This document shows, piece after piece, positions 52,993 through 61,631 of a stretch of 64,000 nt of DNA. The stretch's first letter is position 1; every line of letters starts with the position of its first letter. Position numbers and translations under genes: made by a program. The stretch lies in contig RFGC01000047.1 in NCBI GenBank assembly GCA_003697135.1, forward strand, positions 124,001 to 188,000. The letters run 5' to 3'. Below the pieces are notes generated by a model, which made no database searches, was not told the DNA's origin, and saw only the letters and a list, made by a program, of their open reading frames with translations. The stretch comes from Acidobacteriota bacterium. GTDB lineage: Bacteria > Acidobacteriota > Blastocatellia > Pyrinomonadales > Pyrinomonadaceae.

Positions 52993-53868
52993 TTAATCTT
53001 CAATCAATCCTTCTCTTTTGGCTTTTTCAGTTTCAAGTTGTGTCAATATGTCAAGAAGGAAATTAGTGTTGCTGGAAACTTGAATGACAACGGGAAACTC
53101 ACTTTCGGAAGTGGAAAATTCAAACACTCCCTGCGAGATTTCGATAATGTCGCGAAAAGCAGAAGTCCCATTTTTGCCGTTTGCTTCGGCATCAACAATT
53201 TTGCCTTCGTTAAATGAAATGCTTGCTAAAAGCGCATCAGATTTGATAACCAATAAGCCTGTAAGTTTAGAGTTTTCAATCACTTGAATGGCGTCGAAGA
53301 TGCTGATTAGCGATAGGTCACCTGCAAAAGCCACGTCGGTTCTAACTTGTTGAGAAGAACGCTCGCGTCGCTCGTTAAATATCGGACGACGAGCGCGTCT
53401 AATGGCTTCCAAGCCAGGGGCGACCGAAATTCTTGGGTCTAGTAACTTGGCTTCTTGCAGTCTATCGTAAGCAAGGTCGAAATCTTCTTTTGTTATGTAA
53501 AGCGAAACTAGTGCCAGACATTGACGCGCAGCTTCATTAAAATTTTTCGTTGCAATACAAATCTCACGCATTTTTTCCCGAAGCGGAATAGAGCGAGGAC
53601 TTCTTTCTATAGCCGCACGAAGTAATTCGAGTGCTTTGTCGGGAGATTGGTATTTCAAGAATAAATCAGCGTCTAAAAGAACCGACTCTATGGAAAGATT
53701 TGAGAGCGGAATCCATTTTTCCGTTTGAGTAGAAGATTTTTCAAAATTGCCCATCTTTCCGAAAGGTTCTTCTATGCTTTCCAAAACATCGAAGTTATGA
53801 CTACCTGAAGTGTTTTTACTCGATTCGGTTTTTTCTGTCGCCTTCTTGCTCTCTTCTAAGGTGCTCAT
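52993..53868 (-). CDS. TPR-DUF4388 (PATAN-like) protein
   Basis: A 291-residue cytoplasmic protein. An acidic, low-complexity start (to about 60) is followed by two or three TPR-like helix pairs (LSIESVLLDADLFLKYQSPDKALELL, LYITKEDFDLAYDRLQEAKLLDP). The C-terminal half is a DUF4388 domain (VAFAGDLSLISIFDAIQVIENSKLTGLLVI, then ISFNEGKIVDAEANGKNG). It has the reverse domain order of the DUF4388-DnaJ-TPR protein at 11638-13179. It probably acts as a regulator or scaffold, coupled by 5 bp to smpB. Confidence 0.82.
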   Translation of the reverse strand: MSTLEESKKATEKTESSKNTSGSHNFDVLESIEEPFGKMGNFEKSSTQTEKWIPLSNLSIESVLLDADLFLKYQSPDKALELLRAAIERSPRSIPLREKMREICIATKNFNEAARQCLALVSLYITKEDFDLAYDRLQEAKLLDPRISVAPGLEAIRRARRPIFNERRERSSQQVRTDVAFAGDLSLISIFDAIQVIENSKLTGLLVIKSDALLASISFNEGKIVDAEANGKNGTSAFRDIIEISQGVFEFSTSESEFPVVIQVSSNTNFLLDILTQLETEKAKREGLIED

Positions 53869-53953
53869 ACACTTTACCCAAAGGAAAAATCTTTGGCAAC
53901 TTACAAAGTTATCATAAATTTGTGTCTCAAGCTATCAAAAAATCAAAGCTTAA

Positions 53954-53994
53954 AAAACAATAGGTCTCGATTTTTCGTCGAGACCTATTGTTTT
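53954..53994. terminator. Intrinsic terminator downstream of the glycine-zipper gene
   Basis: A 17-bp perfect stem (53954-53970 with 53978-53994; core AATAGGTCTCGA) and a 7-base loop, with T-rich minus-strand 3' side. It lies between the glycine-zipper gene (stop at 54037) and the TPR-DUF4388 gene, both on the minus strand, and so isolates the two transcripts. Confidence 0.88.
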
Positions 53995-54036
53995 GAATTT
54001 TAGGGACTTAAAGAAGGAAACGTTTAACAGTTTTTG

Positions 54037-54471
54037 CTACCAATTCGGCACAGCGTAAATTTTGCCATTTCTTGCTCTGTAGTATTTATAACCATTTTTG
54101 GTGTATAAGTAAGTTGCACCAGCACCTATAAGACTTCCAATCAGCATTCCTTTCTTTCCACCTAAAGCTCCGCCAACTCCAGCGCCAACTAAAGTTCCAC
54201 CGGCGATTTTTGCTATGCGACGATAGTTGCTATTGTAAGCTCTACGTTTAGTTCCTTTTCTACTCGAAGCATATAGTAAACCTGCACCTGCGCCTGCAAT
54301 TGCACCGTTTTTACCACCGATCAAAGCTCCTACTGCTGTGCTTCCAGCAACTATTGCCACGTTCGTAGCCAGCCCCGGATGCTTTCTCTCTCTAGTTTGC
54401 GCAAAGCTTGCGTTTGCAGAAATGCCGATTATAAGAAACAAGCCTAAAAACGTGATCAAAAACTTTTTCAT
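54037..54471 (-). CDS. Secreted glycine-zipper (YMGG-like) protein
   Basis: 144 residues from the ATG at 54471, preceded by AAAAGGAGGT (54479-54488) with 7-base spacing; an in-frame ATG 16 codons upstream lacks a ribosome site. Signal peptide 1-25 (ASFAQ), then glycine-zipper repeats (ALIGGKNGAIAGAGAGLLYA, GGTLVGAGVGGALGGKKGML). Such repeats form packed membrane helices, as in YMGG/YqgC-like proteins. It may be an outer-membrane or stress-envelope protein; function unknown. Confidence 0.83.
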   Translation of the reverse strand: MKKFLITFLGLFLIIGISANASFAQTRERKHPGLATNVAIVAGSTAVGALIGGKNGAIAGAGAGLLYASSRKGTKRRAYNSNYRRIAKIAGGTLVGAGVGGALGGKKGMLIGSLIGAGATYLYTKNGYKYYRARNGKIYAVPNW

Positions 54472-54478
54472 AATTACG

Positions 54479-54488
54479 ACCTCCTTTT
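54479..54488 (-). promoter_or_regulatory. Strong ribosome-binding site for the glycine-zipper gene
   Basis: Minus-strand AAAAGGAGGT, seven bases before the ATG at 54471. It decides the start of this gene. Confidence 0.8.
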
Positions 54489-54639
54489 CGGAATTTTTTG
54501 ACGTTTTAAGCCAAAGCAATCAGTATGCCATTTGCTTTTTCCTCGAAGAAGTAGTTATATTTCAACCAATAAGTTGTATTCGCAAAATTTTTTATGCTCT
54601 TAACGATTTCGTTAAAGCTACACCATTTCCGTTGTGTGT

Positions 54640-55461
54640 TTACCTTCCGTGAAGGAATCTCTTGATGTATGGGTCTTGGGTTTTCTTCAGTTCTTCATCA
54701 GTGCCGCTGAAAATGATTTTTCCTTCTCGTAAAATCAGAACCTCCGTGTTGATTAGGCAAAGCTTTTCGCCTTCTTTTTCAAAAACGACTTCACCTTTTT
54801 CGTTTATAACTGCATATTCGGACGTGAGATATTCGACATTTTTCATTTCATGCGTTACGAAAACGGAAGAGACATTTTCAAGGTCACGGAGTTTTATTGC
54901 TAATTCACAAATTGTTCTTGCGGTTGGCGGATCAAGCCCTGCCGTAGGTTCATCAAAGAGGATGATTTGAGGATGACCTATCAAAGCCCTTGCGATTCCG
55001 ACGCGCCGACGCATTCCGCCAGAAAGCTCATTTGGCATTTTGTCAATTGCATCTTCGAGTTCAACGAACCTGAGCATTTTTCTAACTTCTTGCTCGACGA
55101 TTTCTTCGGGTAATCCTTGCTCATGAAGCTTGTAGGCTACGTTATCGTAAACCGAAAGCGAATCAAAGAGAGCTCCTTCTTGAAAGACCATTCCGATTTT
55201 TTGTCTAACTCTCATCAATTCGGGTTCGGAGTAATCGGTTATATCTTCTCCGTCAATGAAAATTCTGCCTGCATCGGGTTTGATTAAACCTAAAATCAGA
55301 CGAATAATCGTTGATTTTCCGCCCCCTGAACGGCCCAAAATTATTTTCGTTTCTCCTTTACGGACTGTAAAACTTATTCCGTCAAGGACTTTCTTATCGT
55401 CATAAGACAAATAAACATCTTTTAGCTCGATTGCTGGAACGATTTTGTTATTTTCGCTCAT
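54640..55461 (-). CDS. mlaF: MlaF-type ABC ATPase of a phospholipid transport system
   Basis: 273 residues. Walker [16 protein letters not shown]-loop [16 protein letters not shown], signature [15 protein letters not shown] and Walker [16 protein letters not shown] match the MlaF/Ttg2A group of MCE-linked ATPases, which has the typical G-R-S-G-G-G-K-S-T. With MlaE it moves phospholipids between inner and outer membranes. It begins 3 bp after mlaE. No mlaD (MCE protein), mlaB or mlaC gene follows within the window. Confidence 0.93.
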   Translation of the reverse strand: MSENNKIVPAIELKDVYLSYDDKKVLDGISFTVRKGETKIILGRSGGGKSTIIRLILGLIKPDAGRIFIDGEDITDYSEPELMRVRQKIGMVFQEGALFDSLSVYDNVAYKLHEQGLPEEIVEQEVRKMLRFVELEDAIDKMPNELSGGMRRRVGIARALIGHPQIILFDEPTAGLDPPTARTICELAIKLRDLENVSSVFVTHEMKNVEYLTSEYAVINEKGEVVFEKEGEKLCLINTEVLILREGKIIFSGTDEELKKTQDPYIKRFLHGR

Positions 55462-55464
55462 TAT

Positions 55465-56232
55465 CTAGAAATCTATGCCGAGAATGTTTTGCAAAGCGCG
55501 AGTAAGGAAGAAATCAGTTATTATTATCGCAACCGACGTTAAAACAACAGATTTAGTCGTCGAATTTCCCACGCCGACTGTTCCGCCCGTTGTGCTCAAA
55601 CCTTTATAGCAGGAGATGCTACCTATGAGTAAGCCAAAGAATAATGGCTTAACGAGACTTACGATTAAATTTTTGGTGGTTACTCCGTCTCGAACAGATG
55701 AAATGAAAAGGCTTGTGTCGAGGTTAAAAATATATTTTGAGGTTATTCCACCACCAATGATTCCGAATATATTAGCGGCGGTTGTCAAAAGTGGCAGTGT
55801 GATTAGCAAAGCTATGATTCTAGGCGCAACTAATTTTTTGATTGGATCTGTTCCGAGCGCGCGCATGGCATCAATTTGTTGTGAAACAACCATAGAGCCA
55901 AGCTCAGCGGTGATTGCTGAACCAATTCTGCCTGCGACCATTAAGCCAGTCAAAACAGGACCTAACTCGCGAAGGAGTGAAAAGGTTACCATTCTTCCGA
56001 CCTGGCTCTGAGCGCCGTAGTAAGCCAAGATTTGAAAACTTTGAAGAACAAGCACAGCACCTGTAAAAAAACCAGTTAAAAATATGATTGAAAGTGAGCC
56101 GACACCAATTGTATCCATTTGCTTTATTGCTTCACGCCAATATCGAGGTTTTTTCCTAAGGCGATAAAAAGCCCTTGCCGTTAAGAGCGTTATCTCCTGC
56201 AACTCATACAAAAAGAGCTTTAGAAGATTCAT
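55465..56232 (-). CDS. mlaE: MlaE-type permease of a phospholipid transport system
   Basis: A 255-residue MlaE/Ttg2B family permease with about five membrane helices and the family segment LRELGPVLTGLMVAGRIGSAITAELGSM, followed by VSQQIDAMRALGTDP. It is the membrane core for an MCE-type lipid transporter with MlaF. The upstream gap (56233-56392) holds its promoter and that of the divergent pxpB. Confidence 0.94.
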   Translation of the reverse strand: MNLLKLFLYELQEITLLTARAFYRLRKKPRYWREAIKQMDTIGVGSLSIIFLTGFFTGAVLVLQSFQILAYYGAQSQVGRMVTFSLLRELGPVLTGLMVAGRIGSAITAELGSMVVSQQIDAMRALGTDPIKKLVAPRIIALLITLPLLTTAANIFGIIGGGITSKYIFNLDTSLFISSVRDGVTTKNLIVSLVKPLFFGLLIGSISCYKGLSTTGGTVGVGNSTTKSVVLTSVAIIITDFFLTRALQNILGIDF

Positions 56233-56392
56233 TCCAAATTATATTAACTCAATTTTCTCCAAAGCTTGAAAAAGCATTTCAATTTTGAGGCGCAGTTTTT
56301 CTTTCAAGACGAGCTTGGCTTAAGAAAAATGCACTAGTAGATGGTTTTTTGGGAGTTTGTTGATTATGCGAAATTTTCAATATAATTCAGCG

Positions 56393-57061
56393 ATGAGAAT
56401 TTTTCCGCTCGGTGAAAGTGCTTTAACGGTTGACTTTGGAAATGAAATCTCAGTTGAGCTTAATCAAAAAGTTCTGTGGCTTGCTTCGTTCTTTGAAAAG
56501 AATCCATTTCCCGGCATGATAGAGATTTTTCCCGCTTACAGCTCACTTACGATTTTTTATAGTGTCTCTGAGGTAAGAAAAAATTTTTCTTCTCATCAAA
56601 CTGCTTTTAATGCTGTCAAAGCAGAAGTTGAGAAAGTTTTATCGCAGAAGGTTGAGTTCATTGAAGCACCTAGAACATTTGAGATTCCAGTTTGCTTTGA
56701 CAAGGCTTACGCACTTGACTTGGATTTTGTTGCTTCTCGTTGCAATTTGGCTCCGGAAGAAGTCATTGAAATTTTTCTTTCGAGAACCTACAGAGTTTTC
56801 ATGATAGGTTTTTTGCCGGGATTTGCATACATGGGAGAAGTTGATGAAAGAATAGCTGTTCCGCGGCTTGAAAATCCTAGAACGGAAGTTGAAAAAGGTA
56901 GCATCGGGATTGCAGGAAGGCAAACCGGAATCTACCCGTTAAACTCGCCCGGTGGCTGGCGAATAATTGGAAAAACTAGCGTAGCAATTTTCAACATGCA
57001 CGATTCGAAAAACCCTTCTCTCTTAAGGGCTGGCGATCTGGTGAGGTTTTACAGAGTTTGA
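56393..57061 (+). CDS. pxpB: 5-oxoprolinase subunit B-like protein (PxpB/KipI)
   Basis: 222 residues from the ATG at 56393 (MRIFPLGESALTVDFGNEIS); an upstream ATG adds 12 poorly matching residues. PxpB/KipI-type segments: LGESALTVDFG, FAYMGEVDERIAVPRLENPRTEVEKGSIGIAGRQTGIYPLNSPGGWRIIG. With PxpA and PxpC it hydrolyses 5-oxoproline in an ATP-dependent manner; in Bacillus the KipI form inhibits the KinA sporulation kinase. pxpA and pxpC are not beside it, so the usual pxpBCA operon is broken up. The 3' end abuts the convergent sdhB gene by 5 bp. Confidence 0.9.
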   Translation: MRIFPLGESALTVDFGNEISVELNQKVLWLASFFEKNPFPGMIEIFPAYSSLTIFYSVSEVRKNFSSHQTAFNAVKAEVEKVLSQKVEFIEAPRTFEIPVCFDKAYALDLDFVASRCNLAPEEVIEIFLSRTYRVFMIGFLPGFAYMGEVDERIAVPRLENPRTEVEKGSIGIAGRQTGIYPLNSPGGWRIIGKTSVAIFNMHDSKNPSLLRAGDLVRFYRV

Positions 57062-57066
57062 TTTAG

Positions 57067-57876
57067 CTACTTTTTCAACCAGCCAAATAGAACATTCAGC
57101 GTGATGTCACGATTAGTCTCGTAGATAGCTTTAGTCAGCGGTATATTTTTCGGGCAAACCTTGACGCAATTTTGAGCGTTTCCGCAGTTTGTTATTCCAT
57201 CTTCTCCCATCAAGCCTTCTAATCTTTCCTGCATGTTCATTCTGCCTGTTGGATGCATGTTGAAGAGTCTAGCTTGTGCTATGGCTTGTGGGCCTATGTA
57301 GTTGTTGTCGTGATACTGTGGGCACGCTTCAAGACAGCATCCGCAGGTCATGCAGCGCGAGTATGCGTATCTTTGCAATGCTTCATCATTGGACATTCTT
57401 GGTCCCGGTCCCAAATCATGAGTGCCGTCCAATTCTATCCAAGCCTTAACTTGTTTTAGATGCTCAAACATTCGAGACCTATCAACTTTCAAGTCTCGAA
57501 TGTTCGGGAATTTTGACATCGGCTGCAGTGTTATCACGTTGCTTCCGCTTTCGATTAGCAAATCATCAATCAGCGCCGAACAAGCCTGTCTAACTCTTCC
57601 GTTTATAACCATCGTGCAGATACCGCAGACCTGCTCCAAACAACTCATATCCCAAACAGGTGGCGTGGTTTTCTTTCCGTCTTTAGTTACGGGATTTTTG
57701 CGTATTTCCATCAGCGCAGAGATAACATTTAAGTTTCTGCGATAAGAAATCTCAAATGTTTCCCAGTAGGAAGACTTATCGGGCCTTTCGCGCCGCTGAA
57801 TTTTTATCTGTATGGTTTGCGGCGGATTTTCCAAAACTTTTTTCTTAGTTTTAAGACCTTCGATTTTCGCTGTCAT
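57067..57876 (-). CDS. sdhB: Succinate dehydrogenase / fumarate reductase iron-sulfur subunit
   Basis: 269 residues with a plant-type ferredoxin N-domain (CLEQVCGICTMVINGRVRQAC, [2Fe-2S] cysteines) and a C-terminal domain with CMTCGCCLEACPQYHD and CGNAQNCVKVCPKNIP for the [4Fe-4S] and [3Fe-4S] centres. Electrons pass from SdhA flavin to quinone through SdhC. It is 10 bp downstream of sdhA. The N-terminal extension of about 25 residues precedes the ferredoxin core. Confidence 0.95.
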   Translation of the reverse strand: MTAKIEGLKTKKKVLENPPQTIQIKIQRRERPDKSSYWETFEISYRRNLNVISALMEIRKNPVTKDGKKTTPPVWDMSCLEQVCGICTMVINGRVRQACSALIDDLLIESGSNVITLQPMSKFPNIRDLKVDRSRMFEHLKQVKAWIELDGTHDLGPGPRMSNDEALQRYAYSRCMTCGCCLEACPQYHDNNYIGPQAIAQARLFNMHPTGRMNMQERLEGLMGEDGITNCGNAQNCVKVCPKNIPLTKAIYETNRDITLNVLFGWLKK

Positions 57877-57886
57877 AAGCCTATTC

Positions 57887-59677
57887 TCACTTTTCTTTTG
57901 GTTTGCTGTAATCTCGCTTTCTCGGCGGTATCAAGCTGACATCAACAGGGATATAGCTGAAAACTGGTCCTTCAGCAGACCATTCAGCGATAGTTGTTTT
58001 CAGCCATTCTTCATCGTTTCTTTCAGGAAATTCGGGCTTGTAGTGCGCACCGCGGGATTCGTTTCTGTTGAGTGCGCCTAGCGTTATAACACGCGCAAGC
58101 TCAAGCATATTCCAAAGCTGGCGAGCATGTGGAAGTGCTTGAGTAGCCCACAAATTCGAGTCATTTATCGAAATCCGCTTGAATCTATCCATCAATTCGA
58201 GTATTTTTTCGTCGGTTGCTTTGAGTCTATCGTTGTAGCGAATCACAGTGACATTCTCTGTCATCCATTTTCCAAGTTCTTCGTGTATTTTGTATTGATT
58301 TTCTGGTCCTTCGCTTTTAATGATTCGTTCGTTTATTTCCTGCTGACGTTTGATTTCTGAATCGTAGATGCCATTTGTTTCGGTTTCTTTTCGTTCTACG
58401 TTTTTGGCATATTCTACTGCCGATGCGGCAGCTACGAAACCGCCATAAACGCATGAAACCAGAGAATTGGCTCCGAGTCTGTTTGCGCCGTGGATTGAAA
58501 AATCGCATTCGCCTGCGGCTAACAAGCCCGGAATGTTCGTTCGTTGTTCATAGTCAACCCAAAGTCCACCCATTGAATAATGGACACCGGGGAAGATTCT
58601 CATCGGCACTTGTCGAGGATCGTCGCCAACGAACATTTCGTAAATTTCCAAAATTGCGCCTAGTTTTCGGTTCAAAGTTTCAGCAGGAATGTGAGTTAAG
58701 TCCAAATAAACCTGATTTTCACCATTGACGCCGTATCCGTCGAGACAAACTTGAAAGATTTCTCTTGTGGCAATGTCGCGCGGGACTAGATTTCCGTAAG
58801 CAGGATATTTCTCTTCGAGAAAATACCAGCGTTCTGATTCAGGTATATCGCGTGGATCGCGCTTATCGCCTTTTTTACGTGGCACCCAAATTCTACCGCC
58901 TTCGCCGCGTGCAGATTCGCTCATCAAGCGCAATTTATCTTCGCCGGGGATGGCAGTTGGATGAACTTGAATGAACTCGCCGTTTGCATACTTTGCGCCT
59001 TGTTGGTAGCATGCGGAAGCCGCACTTCCTGTGCAGGTTTGTGAGTTCGTTGACTTACCAAAGATAAGTCCCGGACCACCCGTAGCGATTATGACTGCAT
59101 CTGCGGGAAATGCTTTAAGTTCAAGTGTCTGAAGGTTCATTGCTACCACTCCGCGGCAAACCTGATGACTATCGAGAACAAGAGAAAGCATTTCCCAGCC
59201 TTCGTATTTCGTTACCTTCCCAGCAACTTCGTATTTTCTGACTTGTTCATCGAGTGCGTAAAGAAGTTGTTGTCCGGTAGATGCGCCTGCATAGGCAGTG
59301 CGATGATGAAGCGTTCCGCCGAAACGGCGAAAGTCAATCAAACCTTCTTTCGTTCTTGAAAATGGAACGCCCATTCGGTCGAAGAGATAAATTATCTGAG
59401 GTGCCATCTCACACATGCGCTTTACTGGCGGTTGATCGGCTAAAAAGTCTCCACCGTAAACGGTATCGTCAAAATGCTTCCAAGGAGAATCACCTTCACC
59501 TTTTGTATTAACTGCGCCGTTTATCCCGCCTTGAGCGCAAACTGAATGCGAACGTTTTACAGGCACAACCGAAATCAAATCAACGTCGTATCCTGCTTCG
59601 GCAATTTTCATCGTTGCCGATAGTCCGGCCAAACCACCGCCGACGACAACTATTTTCATTTTTTTCGACACTGCCAT
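57887..59677 (-). CDS. sdhA: Succinate dehydrogenase / fumarate reductase flavoprotein subunit
   Basis: 596 residues. FAD motif GGGLAGLSATMKIAEAG, the covalent-FAD histidine in RSHSVCAQGGINGA, and the substrate pocket segments FIQVHPTAIPGEDKLRLMSESARGEGG and GVHYSMGGLWVDYEQRT. It oxidises succinate to fumarate (or the reverse) with SdhB. The sdhC-sdhA-sdhB order, single membrane subunit and 596-residue flavoprotein point to the b558-type enzyme of Bacillus, Wolinella, Bacteroidota and Chlorobi, not the E. coli four-subunit type. Confidence 0.96.
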   Translation of the reverse strand: MAVSKKMKIVVVGGGLAGLSATMKIAEAGYDVDLISVVPVKRSHSVCAQGGINGAVNTKGEGDSPWKHFDDTVYGGDFLADQPPVKRMCEMAPQIIYLFDRMGVPFSRTKEGLIDFRRFGGTLHHRTAYAGASTGQQLLYALDEQVRKYEVAGKVTKYEGWEMLSLVLDSHQVCRGVVAMNLQTLELKAFPADAVIIATGGPGLIFGKSTNSQTCTGSAASACYQQGAKYANGEFIQVHPTAIPGEDKLRLMSESARGEGGRIWVPRKKGDKRDPRDIPESERWYFLEEKYPAYGNLVPRDIATREIFQVCLDGYGVNGENQVYLDLTHIPAETLNRKLGAILEIYEMFVGDDPRQVPMRIFPGVHYSMGGLWVDYEQRTNIPGLLAAGECDFSIHGANRLGANSLVSCVYGGFVAAASAVEYAKNVERKETETNGIYDSEIKRQQEINERIIKSEGPENQYKIHEELGKWMTENVTVIRYNDRLKATDEKILELMDRFKRISINDSNLWATQALPHARQLWNMLELARVITLGALNRNESRGAHYKPEFPERNDEEWLKTTIAEWSAEGPVFSYIPVDVSLIPPRKRDYSKPKEK

Positions 59678-59739
59678 TTTTCAGACTCCTTTCAAAAAAA
59701 CTCAAACTTTTACGAAATGAATTCCGTATGCTCGAAAAA

Positions 59740-60473
59740 TCAGAATCTTCTTGGAGCTAAAGGTTCTGGATTTTCGACTTTCTTTTCTTGTTTTTCCATG
59801 CCACAGAGCGCTTCTGGCATCAATCCGCATGGACGGACGAAAGAAAAAGCAGCGTTTGTCCCTGCGGCAAAGAGGCAAAAAGCCACCAAAGCACAAGCGT
59901 AAAGTGCTATCTTTTGTGCTTTTTCGCCGATAATCATTCCCCAATCAACTGCAAACAAAAACATTCCGTAGCCGAGATGCCATGCTGTCGCCGCTACTCC
60001 TAGTATGTAGAAAATTAAAATCCCGACACTTTGAAAATCACCCGCAACTATTGCAAAAGCCTTATCGGCATTCCCAGCAACCGGTGTATCTGTTAACCCA
60101 AAACTTCCAAATAAACCAAATCGGAAATGTAGTATGTGAAACAAAATAAAGAAAAATAGGAAAACACCAGTAACGCGCTGGAAAACATATAGCCAGTTTC
60201 TTGCGTAATTGTAATTGAAAACATTTACCTTTGCTTCTGCAGATATGAAAATCCCATAGACGGAATGAAACAAAAGCGGTAAAAAGATGCCGAAAATCTC
60301 AATAAAAAGCAAGAAAGGCAAATGGTGAATGTCAGCAACGGCATCGTTAAAAACTTTTTCGCCATACATCGCTTTAGAATTCGTAAACATGTGAGCGAAA
60401 AAGAAATCCCGAGAGGAACAATACCAGTTAGTTGATGTAACTTTCTCAAAAGAAACGTTTTACTCAGTGCCAT
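59740..60473 (-). CDS. sdhC: Succinate dehydrogenase cytochrome b558 subunit, interrupted by a frameshift
   Basis: The gene is split between two frames. From the ATG at 60473 the frame reads MALSKTFLLRKLHQLTGIVPLGIS, the typical start of the b558 subunit with its first membrane helix. The rest, from HMFTNSKAMYGEKVFND onward, is in a frame one base off and runs to 59740 through four further helices with heme-ligand type histidines (FHSVYG, FHILHFRFG, WHLGYG). Joining them needs one extra base in the run at 60398-60407 (plus-strand AAAAAGAAAT), e.g. one more A. The cause is a sequencing/assembly error, a real mutation, or less likely a programmed shift. It anchors SdhAB and passes electrons to quinone. 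Confidence 0.85.
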
Positions 60474-60496
60474 CTTTCTAAAGCCTTTCCTTTCAG

Positions 60497-60511
60497 TCTC
60501 AATTTTTGAGA
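60497..60511. promoter_or_regulatory. Dyad between sdhC and the LysR-type regulator
   Basis: TCTCA-ATTTT-TGAGA is a perfect 15-bp inverted repeat in the shared sdhCAB/LysR gap. LysR regulators bind dyads near their own promoter, usually with a T-N11-A core; this dyad has a different spacing, so the link is only a possibility. Confidence 0.35.
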
Positions 60512-60633
60512 TTAGAAAATTTATGCTTATGTTTCAATCACCGAAGTTATGATTTTTGCTTTTTTGATAAATAAGTTTTGGTGAATGTTCTTGAGTGAAG
60601 TTTGTAGAAAAACTTATTATTAAATTGAAGTGT

Positions 60634-61545
60634 ATGCACATTGAGACATTAAAAATCTTTTGCGATCTTGTAGAGACGCAGAGTTTTTCGCTGGCGGCGG
60701 AGAGAAATTTTATTACGCAGTCGGCAGTTAGTCAGCAGATTCGTTCGCTGGAAAAACGGTTTAGTCGGCGTTTGATTGACAGGGTGCGTGGGAAACGCGA
60801 GATTCGTCTGACTCCGGCAGGAGAAGTTTTCTATCGGGCATCCAAGCGTGTTTTGGAAAGCTACGATCAGCTTCAGGAATCAATGAGGAGTTTGACGGGA
60901 ACGATTAGCGGAAAGATAAGAGTTGCTACTGTTTATTCAGTTGGGCTTCATGAACTTCCGCCTAAAGTGAGAGAATTTATGTCAAAGTTTCCTGCTGTGA
61001 AGATTGATATTGAGTATTCAAGGACAACGAGAGTCGTTAGAGATGTTTTGAACGGCAATGTTGATTTAGGAATAATTGCGTTTCCAGAACAGAAACGAGG
61101 GTTAACAATCGTGCCGATGCCTTCTGATCGGCTTGTGTTGATTTGTCCGCCAGGTCATGAATTAGCAGGAAAAAAGAAGATTAGAGCAACTGAGCTTCAT
61201 GGGCGGGATTTCGTAATGTTCGAGCGTGATATTCCCACGAGAAAAGCGATTGACAAAATCTTGAAATCCTATGGAGTCGAGGTCAACAAAGTTTCTGAAT
61301 TTGACAACATCGAAACAATCAAAAGAGCTGTTGAAGTTGGCTTTGGGCTTGCTATTGTTCCTTATCCATCGGTTGTAGATGAAGAGCGAAACGGACAGTT
61401 AGTGGTTGTTCAGTTGGTAGAAAAAGAATGGGTGCGGCCGGTTGGAATAATTTATCGAAGTGATCGAAACCTTTCGATTGCGGCTAAGAAATTTATACAG
61501 CTTCTCGAAAACAAAAATGCGGCAGATACTGAATTCTACGACTAA
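60634..61545 (+). CDS. LysR-family transcriptional regulator
   Basis: 303 residues from the ATG at 60634 (MHIETLKIFCDLVETQSFSLAAERNFITQSAVSQQIRSLEKRF), which begins exactly with the winged helix-turn-helix; an upstream GTG would add 13 residues. The effector domain follows with two Rossmann-like lobes (ISGKIRVATVYSVGLHELPPKV, LVLICPPGHELAGKKKI). The whole matches the CysB/CbbR/CynR type. Divergent from sdhCAB, it may control succinate dehydrogenase, but it could equally control its own distant targets. Confidence 0.9.
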   Translation: MHIETLKIFCDLVETQSFSLAAERNFITQSAVSQQIRSLEKRFSRRLIDRVRGKREIRLTPAGEVFYRASKRVLESYDQLQESMRSLTGTISGKIRVATVYSVGLHELPPKVREFMSKFPAVKIDIEYSRTTRVVRDVLNGNVDLGIIAFPEQKRGLTIVPMPSDRLVLICPPGHELAGKKKIRATELHGRDFVMFERDIPTRKAIDKILKSYGVEVNKVSEFDNIETIKRAVEVGFGLAIVPYPSVVDEERNGQLVVVQLVEKEWVRPVGIIYRSDRNLSIAAKKFIQLLENKNAADTEFYD

Positions 61546-61631
61546 TAACGAATTGTTGATTGCCAAGCTGTATTCTTTCAGAGTTTCTGCTATCCTGAAG
61601 TTTGGTAAGGTCGCAAGATAAACTACTGAGA

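Noticed and set aside
54600-54615. 16-bp palindrome TTAACGA-TT-TCGTTAA downstream of mlaF
   Set aside because: Perfect but A/T-rich and without a T-run; it could be chance or a weak terminator, so it was not scored as a feature.
60225-60473. A separate 82-residue protein upstream of sdhC
   Set aside because: Its first 24 residues are the expected N-terminus of the cytochrome b558 subunit, so it is the shifted start of sdhC and not an independent gene.
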